DNA of 35,207 bases from a virus, in IMG/VR virus record IMGVR_UViG_3300030419_003016, positions 4,141 through 39,347 of that record; one strand, given 5' to 3'. Each line of letters starts with the position of its first letter. The first letter of the stretch is position 1. The position numbers and the translations under genes were made by a program. A model generated the notes under the pieces. It worked only from the letters and a program-made list of their open reading frames with translations, made no database searches and had not been told where the DNA came from. This document shows positions 16,101 through 23,720 of this stretch, in pieces.

Positions 16101-17329
16101 AAGAAGGAAATACTTTAAAGTTACAAGTTCTTTTTAGACCTAGTACAGCATACAAGCGTTGTTTTGACGACCCTAGAGTTGTAGGTATAAAATTATATTA
16201 TACTCATTCAGAAGAAGCATATGAAAATTTATGGGAACTAGCTACATTTCATTTTGAGGAAGGATTTATAAGTCCTACTCTATATAGAACTTTAGATAAT
16301 GATTATGGAAATGAAGGAGTATATCGGTGGGGTCCAGTGTCAAGTGCAAGTGATATAAGTCCTCATGCTTTTTTAGATACTGATACATTGACTGTTTTAA
16401 ATGGAAGTGTAAGTACAATTGAATTTTTAGAGATGCCTAAAAGTAGTAGATATGAAGATAATAATTTATTTGCACCCACTAATAACACTATAAGTGTTCA
16501 GTATAGAGCTGTAACTCAAGCTGGAAGAAGAACGTTTGTAGGCAATTTAAGAATATGGGACGGTAATAAGTATATATATAAAAATGATAGTATGATATGT
16601 AGTCCTGTTAATAAGCTAGATACTTTTCCATACCCTGATAATGTTTTAGATTTTGATGTGAATGATGGAGATGAAATTGTCGCTTTAGATTCTTTAGGAG
16701 ATATAGTAATACAATTTAAACAAAGAACGGTTTATTTTATGAATATATCTACTGGTGTTGATTCAGATTTTTATATAGAAGAAAAACACAGATGGAAAGG
16801 AATTAGACATAGAAATCATAAATGCAGGACTAGTGATGGTGTTTTTTGGTATAATGCTAATGGAGCGTGGTTGTATGATGGGAGTGAAGTAAAAGATATT
16901 TTTAACTCTGAAGATGGGGATGAAAAGCAAAAAAGAATGTCTAATTCTGATTGGGACTACTATGCTGGAGATACAAGTATTTGTGGTTATCATCCAGAAT
17001 CACAACAAATAATTATTATAAAAAATTCTACTTATTTAAATAAAGATGATGATTTACCAACAGCATCTAGTGATACAAGAGGGCAGACTACAGAAGGAGA
17101 CTTTTTAGTTTATGATGTGAAGACAGATGCATGGTCAAAAGGTAAAAAGAAATTTTATTTAAGATATAGCAATCTTGATTCTAATGGACATGTAATGCCT
17201 ATGCCAAATAAAAATCAGACTACTAGTATGACTAATGTTATAAATTGGGGAGATAGTGGTCAGTTTGAATACTTATGTGAAGAAAATGCTATTAACAATC
17301 AAGTTGGCAATGAAGAGAGTTCAAGCTAA
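13190..17329 (+). CDS. Tail nozzle protein (T7 gp12 / P22 gp10-like) with large insertion
   Basis: 1379 residues. The N-terminus KIWRLSKFEGGLNSYTDPKD followed by an ADLVDVDVS-x-x-G-x-x-RP-x-G run is the signature start of tail nozzle (tail tubular B) proteins. The C-terminal third looks like the nozzle propeller: VQYRAVTQAGRRTFVGNL, DEIVALDSLGDIVIQFKQRT (about residue 1160), then GVFWYNANGAWLYDG (1217-1231). T7 gp12 is about 790 residues, so roughly 600 extra residues lie in the middle (about 100-1000), rich in Gly, Asn, Asp and aromatics. They could be an inserted adhesin or receptor-binding region. The nozzle closes the tail tube and opens for ejection. Followed by a one-base-overlap gene. 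Confidence 0.68.
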   Translation: MGRKIWRLSKFEGGLNSYTDPKDIKASEFADLVDVDVSKIGVIRPIGGPVPDVNFRGMDSSPVTLELASGIMPGNGLYGYSSDVTYSIRGTWASWAHSFSLNDEFLGGSQSTATFGIKTLLWGTTNAQWAGNNGGHGDATDATNYRVRLTVGGVPITNYISVFNGAAAAYITDQNWLGLANDPLTSANNKLHYSSQDATVGGDWSELFPFAPNPPYGTGVIHQVCNKWPPTGFDPFTPWGANDGMEGCPPMYSPGWAFWGHGEAGYNTNLNDPNLPLDARYNASGDVIGTNSIRSNKGTIGFYHWAGYEEDTNHEGGNPPSVNFSRGYTRIYNPYLVPEGDEGVPHGQNYKKARLSFLGVLCNEINAYAGTSELNYKDKFNAKFVNERTGGRTYTDYQNASTYEPLDDIVISSWSSSDIGGNIGFDFLGGTFQPYPLTSSHVRGPIGVVGNDPGGPDNNSAVGLIVDDYLVADADQNGNGAAVITGDTSVVAGTASTAQHQQLVVIRGNPQSSYTLTVRMMAGLKGYQFIDNHDFDWGQPYVIMDEQEINFDTNMDVIDSLVLAIENHDVVGDVDWALATYSREAFNTYLEDLGDNNPFTPDNGLYEWDYDEFEPAFLVIVSPYGGEAGEFGVYTQASPVFREFTTGQNTEDENLAFIHMTNNPINDSYLLKYYQLGFKLYSKQSDTWLDDFSVSSNGSGSNSGSNTNYNEVFPWFKFFTTENHTDEDITINFGYLGGHNDPRLSNPVFWNEGNSLRIAESNFILLKGLREVIRDAEIEDDTVEYNLQEPRRMVEENPNMWVGWLDLQKQFLNAAQTEYVWANQNPGQSSLQTFGHFITKADRKWRWSINYEDSCEGIPGLVNATSVPVNSIGTSGAPHYDDTKVKYDDSTYTHPGNTVDNWGEESCSMQFYMYKGTYSEEEIAAGEGGLDWSGSIKVYAAALYHDNQESLPGHFFSQNLVSANNYFGAPEEGNTLKLQVLFRPSTAYKRCFDDPRVVGIKLYYTHSEEAYENLWELATFHFEEGFISPTLYRTLDNDYGNEGVYRWGPVSSASDISPHAFLDTDTLTVLNGSVSTIEFLEMPKSSRYEDNNLFAPTNNTISVQYRAVTQAGRRTFVGNLRIWDGNKYIYKNDSMICSPVNKLDTFPYPDNVLDFDVNDGDEIVALDSLGDIVIQFKQRTVYFMNISTGVDSDFYIEEKHRWKGIRHRNHKCRTSDGVFWYNANGAWLYDGSEVKDIFNSEDGDEKQKRMSNSDWDYYAGDTSICGYHPESQQIIIIKNSTYLNKDDDLPTASSDTRGQTTEGDFLVYDVKTDAWSKGKKKFYLRYSNLDSNGHVMPMPNKNQTTSMTNVINWGDSGQFEYLCEENAINNQVGNEESSS

Positions 17330-17769
17330 TGCCAGAGTCAGTCAAAATAATAGCTAAGACTTGGAACCCTAGTCCTCAAAAAACACAAGATTTATTAATT
17401 ATAACTAAATTAACAGCTTTAGGTTCTGCTGATTCTAAGAAAACTATTCTAGGTTTAATTGTCACACTTACACAAGCAACTTCTGCAGCCGCTTCAGGAA
17501 AAACTCCTCCTAATTATAATATAAAATTATCTTTTAGAGATGGGACAGAAGGTCAATGGATATCTATGCATAATTTTTCAAGCGTTTATTTAACCGATGC
17601 TGCAGGAACTAGAGAGGCTGTTATTAACTTCACTAATCCAATTCGAGATATTAGGCATTTTCAATTAAAAATTTCAGGCCATTCAAGAGGGGAGTTTGGG
17701 ATTAATGATATTTCTGTTATATTTAGAGAATATAGAGATACTAACGTAACTAAACTCGATGAAGAATAA
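17329..17769 (+). CDS. Small virion protein, unknown
   Basis: 146 residues, beta-rich: ILGLIVTLTQATSAAASGKT, KLSFRDGTEGQWISMHNFSS, and HFQLKISGHSRGEFGINDIS. It resembles a small jelly roll of the kind found in tail accessory subunits. It starts on the nozzle gene's stop (TAATG) and overlaps the fibre gene by 11 bases, so it probably works with the tail tip, for example as a fibre adaptor. No motif recognised. Confidence 0.42.
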   Translation: MPESVKIIAKTWNPSPQKTQDLLIITKLTALGSADSKKTILGLIVTLTQATSAAASGKTPPNYNIKLSFRDGTEGQWISMHNFSSVYLTDAAGTREAVINFTNPIRDIRHFQLKISGHSRGEFGINDISVIFREYRDTNVTKLDEE

Positions 17770-19591
17770 ACCATTAAAACAAAAAAATATACCCAGAGGA
17801 TATGGAGCTCCAGGAGATGGAGAAGGTAAAGATGGAGATGTGCAAATAAGATGGGTTAAAGGTAGTGGTATATTTATATTTTATAAATGGCTTAGTAGGT
17901 GGTATTCTTCTAGACTCTCATTACACAAACCAAGAAGCTCTGAAAAAAACGAACCTGTATTTTTACCTGTAAATAGAAAATCTTCTAAACTAGCGGGAGA
18001 ACTTTCTTACGATAATGGTAAGTTTAACATTGGTAAAGGTGACCAGAAAACAAATCAAATTCTTTCTGTAGATAAATCTAAAGTAGCTGACGTTGATAGT
18101 ATGATAATGACAAGAACATCTACTACAGGAACAGATGAAGACTCAGGAGAACCCGATATTTTATTTGAGAACACAGGACATGTGCATGTAAGATTATTTA
18201 ATCCAGCAACAACGGCTGGTTCATCTTATGATTTATTTCATTCATATGCTAGGCTTCATCCAGAAACATTTAACGTAACTTCATGGACTGTAGGTGTGGA
18301 TGTATCAGACCAGTTTAAAATGAAGTGGGGATATGGAACCAATACTAGCGAAGAGGGTAATAGAAAATCTCCTGATACTCCATCTAAGAGTGCTATAAAT
18401 AGAATGACATTAACTCAAGCTGGAGCATTATCTACAGTAAGTACTATAACAGCAGGTGAAGGTTTTATTGGTAAATTTGAAGATATAACTGCTTCACGAT
18501 TACAATTTACTAATATATTTGGAGTTGTAAATCCTGCTGTAAATGAAGGCTCTCATATACATTTAGACCAAGCTATTCAATTAGATGATAATGTTACTTC
18601 AGCGTCAGGAACTCGTGTAAGGTATGATTCTGTAATGCTAGAAGCTTTGAGCCTTAGAGCTACCAATGCAAGTGTAACAACAACAAGAGCTTCTACTTTT
18701 ACTATTACAGGTCCACCTGCAGCTGGAACTAACATGACTTTAACGAATGCACATGCTATGCGTATTCAAAGAGGCAGCATTTATGTAGATGACACTATAG
18801 GAGAAGGACATGATTATATAGTAAACGGTAATATGAAATTCGATGTTTCTGGAGATTTAACTCTTGATGCAGCAGGTGACCAAATTAATATTGATAATGC
18901 AGGGACTACTTTTGGTACAATAGATACAGGAACACCAACAAAATTAAAAATTGCAGGAACAACAGGTTATCAAGTTATATTAGAATCACAAGGAAGTGGT
19001 GATATTTTTTTACAATCAGGGGATAATATTACAATAGATGCTACAGATGCATTAGTTATAGATACCGATGGTTCTTTTTTGATGAAAAAAGATGGGACTG
19101 AATATAGTGTAGCGAACAGTGCTTATGCAGGAATGATATTAGGTTATAGAATGATTGGTGAAGACGCAGGTCATTCTAGTTATACATTAACAACATCTTA
19201 TGCGGTGCCTGATTCAGATATGACAGTAAGATTTATAGCTCCTCCAAGTGGAGCAGTTGAAGTTTTTGTACAAATATATCATAATGCTTCTACCTCTAAT
19301 AGACTTTTACATGTAGGGCTTTCTGATAATGCTACATATAATTCCATAGGTGCAACCTATGAATGCATGCAAAATATGCCCGATGAAACAAACGACCAAA
19401 CAGTACAACATTATTGGACTGTTACAGGATTAACCCCAGGAAATACTTACAATTATTGGTTTGGTGCAAAAACAAGTGCAACTACTGCTTATTTAAATTG
19501 GGGAGGTACAGGTGCAGGTAGATTTTGTGATTTTATAATGAAAGTAACTGCTTTACCAACAGCAGTAAGTGATTTTGCTGAATATGACTAA
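17759..19591 (+). CDS. Tail fibre or appendage protein
   Basis: 610 residues. The N-terminus has GYGAPGDGEGKDGDVQIRWV and then GIFIFYKWLSRWYSSRL, a GDG-x-x-GD-x-Q-x-R...K-x-x-x-x-W motif I associate with environmental phage fibres. Residues about 360-445 carry strand repeats ending in D/N-rich turns (GDLTLDAAGDQINIDNAGTT, LESQGSGDIFLQSGDNITI), typical of a trimeric beta-helical shaft. The end (residues 470-610) looks like a globular beta tip (TVRFIAPPSGAVEVFVQIYH). No intramolecular chaperone is evident. No Shine-Dalgarno site precedes the ATG, which lies 11 bases inside the previous gene, so translation is probably coupled. Host-recognition role is inferred. Confidence 0.65.
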   Translation: MKNKPLKQKNIPRGYGAPGDGEGKDGDVQIRWVKGSGIFIFYKWLSRWYSSRLSLHKPRSSEKNEPVFLPVNRKSSKLAGELSYDNGKFNIGKGDQKTNQILSVDKSKVADVDSMIMTRTSTTGTDEDSGEPDILFENTGHVHVRLFNPATTAGSSYDLFHSYARLHPETFNVTSWTVGVDVSDQFKMKWGYGTNTSEEGNRKSPDTPSKSAINRMTLTQAGALSTVSTITAGEGFIGKFEDITASRLQFTNIFGVVNPAVNEGSHIHLDQAIQLDDNVTSASGTRVRYDSVMLEALSLRATNASVTTTRASTFTITGPPAAGTNMTLTNAHAMRIQRGSIYVDDTIGEGHDYIVNGNMKFDVSGDLTLDAAGDQINIDNAGTTFGTIDTGTPTKLKIAGTTGYQVILESQGSGDIFLQSGDNITIDATDALVIDTDGSFLMKKDGTEYSVANSAYAGMILGYRMIGEDAGHSSYTLTTSYAVPDSDMTVRFIAPPSGAVEVFVQIYHNASTSNRLLHVGLSDNATYNSIGATYECMQNMPDETNDQTVQHYWTVTGLTPGNTYNYWFGAKTSATTAYLNWGGTGAGRFCDFIMKVTALPTAVSDFAEYD

Positions 19592-19667
19592 AATAACTGT
19601 AGGAAAAATGATTTTAGACAATTATATTAAAGCGAATGAAACTCTTAAAATAAGGAGAGAATACTAA
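19584..19667 (+). CDS. Possible 27-residue peptide
   Basis: A short frame reading MTKITVGKMILDNYIKANET, then LKIRREY. It starts inside the fibre gene's last codons and stops on the ATG of the next gene (TAATG, as with real genes here). It fills the otherwise non-coding gap and contains the next gene's AAGGAG. It lacks its own ribosome binding site. It may be a genuine tiny helical protein or a coupling leader, or chance. Confidence 0.3.
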   Translation: MTKITVGKMILDNYIKANETLKIRREY

Positions 19668-20575
19668 TGTCAGTAACTTTTTATGGAAGAAGAAGAAATA
19701 TACCTAGGTCAGTTCCAAATAAAGTCAATGAACAAAAACCTAATCTTATACAACCTGTACAAGCTTTAGGTATGGCAGGTAAAAACATCTACAAAGGTAT
19801 AGATAAGATGAAAGAAACAGAGTTGTTAAATAAAGGTTATTTAAATAAAGATGTTTTTTCTGATGAAGCTGGCTTTGGTCTTTTTAATAGAAATACAGAT
19901 AATGTAGGATTTTTAAAAAAACCTTTCCGAACTCCTGAAGAGAGAGTTAATTTAAGTAGAGCAGGAAAAAATTTTTTTAATAAGTTAGCTGAAGATAATC
20001 AGACTAATGTTGTAGAAGCATATACTAATTATATGACAGACCATGGAGTGAGTAGTCCTGACTTAAGAAATATTGCAAAAGGAAGTTTTAATACTAAAGA
20101 AATAATTGATTCTCCTAATTTATATAAGTCTATAAATAAATTTGCTAATTGGGATAATCCTTCTAAAGGTTTTAATATAGGGAATGTTAGAATTCCAAAA
20201 ACAGATTTTTTTAAAGGTACAGGATTTGGATTTAACAAACCAACACTCCCAACTTTTAGAGACCCTTTTTCTCTTAAAGGTGGTATGAATATGGGAGATG
20301 CATTTAAACTAAAAAATCCTATTGGTGGAGTTCAGTTAACTAAGGATAATATATTAGGTTCTAAGATAGGAGTAAGGCCTCCTGCTATAGATTCAATTCT
20401 ACCAGGACTAAACCCTGTTCAGCCTTTAAGTGCAGGTTTAGGAAATCCATTTCAAGGATTACAAGCTGGCATGACACAAGCCTTTCCTGCATTAGGAGCA
20501 ACACCTGGTCTAGCAATGGCTATGCCTATAATTGGAGGGATAGGCGTTTTAGGCTCACTACTTGATTGGTGGTAG
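19667..20575 (+). CDS. Probable internal/ejection virion protein
   Basis: 302 residues, starting MSVTFYGRRRNIPRSVPNKV. The chain is basic at first, poorly structured in the middle with repeated Phe/Lys/Asn/Pro/Gly segments (residues 160-250), and ends in a Gly/Ala/Leu-rich hydrophobic tail, ATPGLAMAMPIIGGIGVLGS followed by LLDWW. A hydrophobic C-terminal segment of this sort suits a protein that leaves the virion and enters a membrane, as T7 gp14 does. Position after the fibre and before other helical proteins and the giant gene supports an ejection role by analogy with T7 gp13-gp16. Sequence homology not recognised. Confidence 0.48.
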   Translation: MSVTFYGRRRNIPRSVPNKVNEQKPNLIQPVQALGMAGKNIYKGIDKMKETELLNKGYLNKDVFSDEAGFGLFNRNTDNVGFLKKPFRTPEERVNLSRAGKNFFNKLAEDNQTNVVEAYTNYMTDHGVSSPDLRNIAKGSFNTKEIIDSPNLYKSINKFANWDNPSKGFNIGNVRIPKTDFFKGTGFGFNKPTLPTFRDPFSLKGGMNMGDAFKLKNPIGGVQLTKDNILGSKIGVRPPAIDSILPGLNPVQPLSAGLGNPFQGLQAGMTQAFPALGATPGLAMAMPIIGGIGVLGSLLDWW

Positions 20576-20598
20576 AAATTAATTAGGAGAAACAATAA

Positions 20599-21012
20599 AT
20601 GATTTTTACTGATTTTATTAGGAAGCATGGTATGGAACCACCATCAGTGCTTGACGATAAAGACTTTAAGATTTTTGATAAAAAAGTTTGGAATGATGGA
20701 GGTAAAACTTTAAATTGGTTAGTTTACAATCCTGATAATGTAACCTTGTTTTTTAAAGGTGGATTTGTTTGCTTTAAAATAGGAGTTAGAAATTTTAATG
20801 GTTATGACAATGATACGGTTTGTGAAGTAATGGCTTTTTATAGGGGTAAAAATTGTCCTCATTCTAGAGATACTTTATTAAAACATTTTTGGCATTTTTT
20901 AAAAGTAAATAAATGCACTAAAGTAAATATGTCTACAAAAATAAAACCAGAATTTTGGATAAATAATTATGGCTTTGAATTAGTTAGATACGAAATGGAA
21001 TTAAATTTATAA
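20599..21012 (+). CDS. GNAT-like or T7 gp13-like small internal protein
   Basis: 137 residues. The end, KIKPEFWINNYGFELVRYEM, and the middle strand VCEVMAFYRGKN resemble the core of GNAT-fold proteins, in which a loop-helix-strand 'NYGFE...Y' closes the domain. T7-type phages place a small GNAT-fold protein (gp13) at this place in the ejection-gene order, needed for virion assembly. The cofactor-binding R/Q-x-x-G-x-G/A loop is not visible, so acetyltransferase activity is unlikely. The call is by pattern and position. Confidence 0.42.
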   Translation: MIFTDFIRKHGMEPPSVLDDKDFKIFDKKVWNDGGKTLNWLVYNPDNVTLFFKGGFVCFKIGVRNFNGYDNDTVCEVMAFYRGKNCPHSRDTLLKHFWHFLKVNKCTKVNMSTKIKPEFWINNYGFELVRYEMELNL

Positions 21013-21022
21013 GGAGATTTAA

Positions 21023-22354
21023 ATGGGAAAAGCAATAGCAGAAGCAAGGGGAAAAGAATGGTTTGGCCCAGGTGGTGGAAGGAATGCTCACGCACAAGCG
21101 TATGCAAACCCCTTATCACTTGCACTCGACCAACCAGGAGGTAGAATGCCTCAAACTGTAGAAGGAGGATTGAGTGGCTTTGGTATGCCTTCGAACTTCC
21201 AAGGTCAACCTATACCTATGGACCCTAATTATGCAATTAAACCAGGTAAACATGCTGGAGATTTACATTTATATAAATATGGTGGTGGTCGTAGGGATTC
21301 ATTGACTGGCAGTTTACCTAGAGCTAAAAACTGGCATGAAGGATGGTATCAACCTTATGTTCAAGCTAGAGTAGAGGCTCCTATAAGACAAATAATAGGA
21401 GGTCCTGAAGGTCAATTTCCAGGTTTTGCAATAGATAGAAGTTCAAGAGGTTATGCTCCTCAAGCTCAGTTACAAGCTATGATTAATCCCCAAAAAACAG
21501 AATTTAAGCCAGTTACTGATGTTCTAGAACAGATACCAGAAGCAGAACAATTATGGGAGTCATTGAATCCTGTTTTAACAGAAGCAGGAAATATCACAAA
21601 AGAAATGGGATATGATGTTCCAGTAATACCTAAGAGAGGTCAGTTAGCTACCGATTTAAAATCCATGGCTATAAAAGAAAATATAGCAAAGGCTGAACAC
21701 GAAGCAGCATTAGAAGGTTTCGAAACTGAAGAATTAGATGCAGATATAGCTAAGGATGAAGAATTAAAATCCATAAAAGAGGAACGTAAAGCTGCTGTGC
21801 AAAGCTCTCTTCCTGCTTTAGAAAAAGCTGCTGCTAAGCAAGCTACTACTGGTATGGCTCATAGTGGTCCTGCTTCAGGGTTGTTAGAAAAGACAGAATC
21901 AGAAGAAATTATGGATTTATTGCAGATTAAAAAGAAAGAACAAGATATTGTTAAAGACTATCATGAAGATATGGCTGACATTGAGGAAAGAAGAGACGAG
22001 GCTATAGCGGCAAGACAAGTAGAGCGAGGCGGTATGGTAGAAGATATAGGTGGTAAGTTTGGAGAACTAGCAACAGAAGCACAAGAGTTAGGTAACTTAG
22101 GTTATGATATCTTAGAAGGCCATCAGCAATACGGACAATCTCTGCAAGGTTCTGGACTAGGAGCTTACGTTGGACAAAATAGATATGGTGGAGGTGCATT
22201 CGGGTCAGGAAATACATGGGGTGAGATGAGTACTCCAGAAGCTGAAAGACTTTACGAAATGGGTGAAGAAACTGCCACATTCGCTGAAGATGTTCAAAGC
22301 GCTGCTATGAATGAAGCTTTAGCGATGATTCAAGGTTTAGAAGAATTAGCTTAA
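21023..22354 (+). CDS. Probable ejection virion protein, helical
   Basis: 443 residues. The first 150 are Gly/Pro/Gln-rich and likely flexible. Residues 160-360 are strongly helical and charged (DIAKDEELKSIKEERKAAVQ, and a KKKEQDIVKDYHEDMADIEE coil). The end is Gly/Tyr-rich, then an acidic helix finishing AMIQGLEELA. Long helical virion proteins between the tail genes and a giant last protein are typical of podovirus internal cores (T7 gp14-gp15). No hydrolase motif is visible. AAGGAG is at 21011-21016. Not recognised by family. Confidence 0.48.
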   Translation: MGKAIAEARGKEWFGPGGGRNAHAQAYANPLSLALDQPGGRMPQTVEGGLSGFGMPSNFQGQPIPMDPNYAIKPGKHAGDLHLYKYGGGRRDSLTGSLPRAKNWHEGWYQPYVQARVEAPIRQIIGGPEGQFPGFAIDRSSRGYAPQAQLQAMINPQKTEFKPVTDVLEQIPEAEQLWESLNPVLTEAGNITKEMGYDVPVIPKRGQLATDLKSMAIKENIAKAEHEAALEGFETEELDADIAKDEELKSIKEERKAAVQSSLPALEKAAAKQATTGMAHSGPASGLLEKTESEEIMDLLQIKKKEQDIVKDYHEDMADIEERRDEAIAARQVERGGMVEDIGGKFGELATEAQELGNLGYDILEGHQQYGQSLQGSGLGAYVGQNRYGGGAFGSGNTWGEMSTPEAERLYEMGEETATFAEDVQSAAMNEALAMIQGLEELA

Positions 22355-22364
22355 GGAGATATTA

Positions 22365-23711
22365 ATGAGTGATTTAAATGCTCTTGCTAAAATGATTGGC
22401 ATAGGTGCAGACCTATGGAAAACTGGGTTAGAAATAGAGGAAAATGAAGCCAAACAAAATGCGGCTTTAGATTTAGCTGATAGAAAACTCAAGAATTCTA
22501 TGTATGTAGCAGAACAAAATGCTAATAGACAACTTTACCAAAACAATCTTACAAATGAAATAAAAGCTAATAATACTCAAATCAAAAATATATTAACAAA
22601 TTTTAAAAGATATGATATGAATTATTCTGATTATTCAAACCTTGATGAAGAGTGGCAAACAGAAGAAGGTAAAAAAATACTTGATGATTTGGGTGTAGAA
22701 TGGGGAGAGGATTTTCAATTTAGATATAAGTTAAGTCAAGATTATGATGAGCAACTTTCTAATAATAGAAATCTAATAGAAGTTCAAAGGCTTGCTATTG
22801 AAAAAATGAAACAAGATTACTCTAATGTTATAGGATTAGCAGATGAATATGCCAAAGTTGTTGATGCTGGTTATGTAAAAGGTGCTATCGATTATAAAGA
22901 TTTAATAGACCATGTAAATAAAAACCCTAAAATGTTTGCTAAATTAGGCTTAGATGCTCCTGTACGTACAAGTCCTATTACACCTTGGCAACCTGGAACA
23001 CAAACTGGTGGTGAAATGTTTGAATTAAATGAATTAGCTAAAGGTTTCTTATCTAAAAAACAAAATATAGGTGGAGTTGACTATGGTTATTTAGACCAAG
23101 CAAGAGTTGATAGTATTATTAGCGATACAGCAGCAAAAGATAAAAAAGAAAAAGATGCAGAAGATATTGCATGGAATGATGCAATGGAATTAATATTTGC
23201 TGATATAAAAATGCAAGAGACTCATTTAGGTGGTGGTAGTGCAGACTTACTTTCAAAACCTACTAAAGGAAGAGGTGAGTTAAAATATATGAAGGGTACA
23301 GATAAGCTTTATGCTAGTGAAGAAAATAGAGAAGAATTGTTAGACCATATAGCTGAAAAAATAGAAGGTATAATGCTTTGGGGAGATAGTAAAAGAGAAG
23401 ATAAATGGGCATCTGCTATGACTCATATGGATAGCGGTGTGGGTTCTATAAAAGAAAAAATATATTCAATGGAAGGTGTTAACAAAGATGCTAGACATAA
23501 AATAATTAGAAACCTTTATGATGCAGTAATACCTGACGAAGATATGAATCAAAAATTATTTGGCTCTTCTGAATCATGGAAGTCTGAAGATATGGCTAAA
23601 ATTGATTTAGGTAACTATATGGTCACAGCTCAGGGAGATGAAGAAAGATATCTAGCCTCATTAATAAAAGCGTTTAAAATGATATATGATAAAGATAATC
23701 TAACAGAATAA
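22365..23711 (+). CDS. Probable ejection virion protein, coiled coil
   Basis: 448 residues. It begins MSDLNALAKMIGIGADLWKT, then long heptad-like helices (residues 30-160: NAALDLADRKLKNSMYVAEQ, LTNEIKANNTQIKNILTNF), a Pro/Gly hinge near 225-240 (SPITPWQPGTQTGGE), and a second helical half. The composition and order suit an internal-core subunit lying next to the giant protein, as T7 gp15 lies next to gp16. Coupled spacing: ten bases from the previous stop, nine to the next start. No enzymatic motif seen. Confidence 0.48.
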   Translation: MSDLNALAKMIGIGADLWKTGLEIEENEAKQNAALDLADRKLKNSMYVAEQNANRQLYQNNLTNEIKANNTQIKNILTNFKRYDMNYSDYSNLDEEWQTEEGKKILDDLGVEWGEDFQFRYKLSQDYDEQLSNNRNLIEVQRLAIEKMKQDYSNVIGLADEYAKVVDAGYVKGAIDYKDLIDHVNKNPKMFAKLGLDAPVRTSPITPWQPGTQTGGEMFELNELAKGFLSKKQNIGGVDYGYLDQARVDSIISDTAAKDKKEKDAEDIAWNDAMELIFADIKMQETHLGGGSADLLSKPTKGRGELKYMKGTDKLYASEENREELLDHIAEKIEGIMLWGDSKREDKWASAMTHMDSGVGSIKEKIYSMEGVNKDARHKIIRNLYDAVIPDEDMNQKLFGSSESWKSEDMAKIDLGNYMVTAQGDEERYLASLIKAFKMIYDKDNLTE

Positions 23712-23720
23712 GAGGTATAA

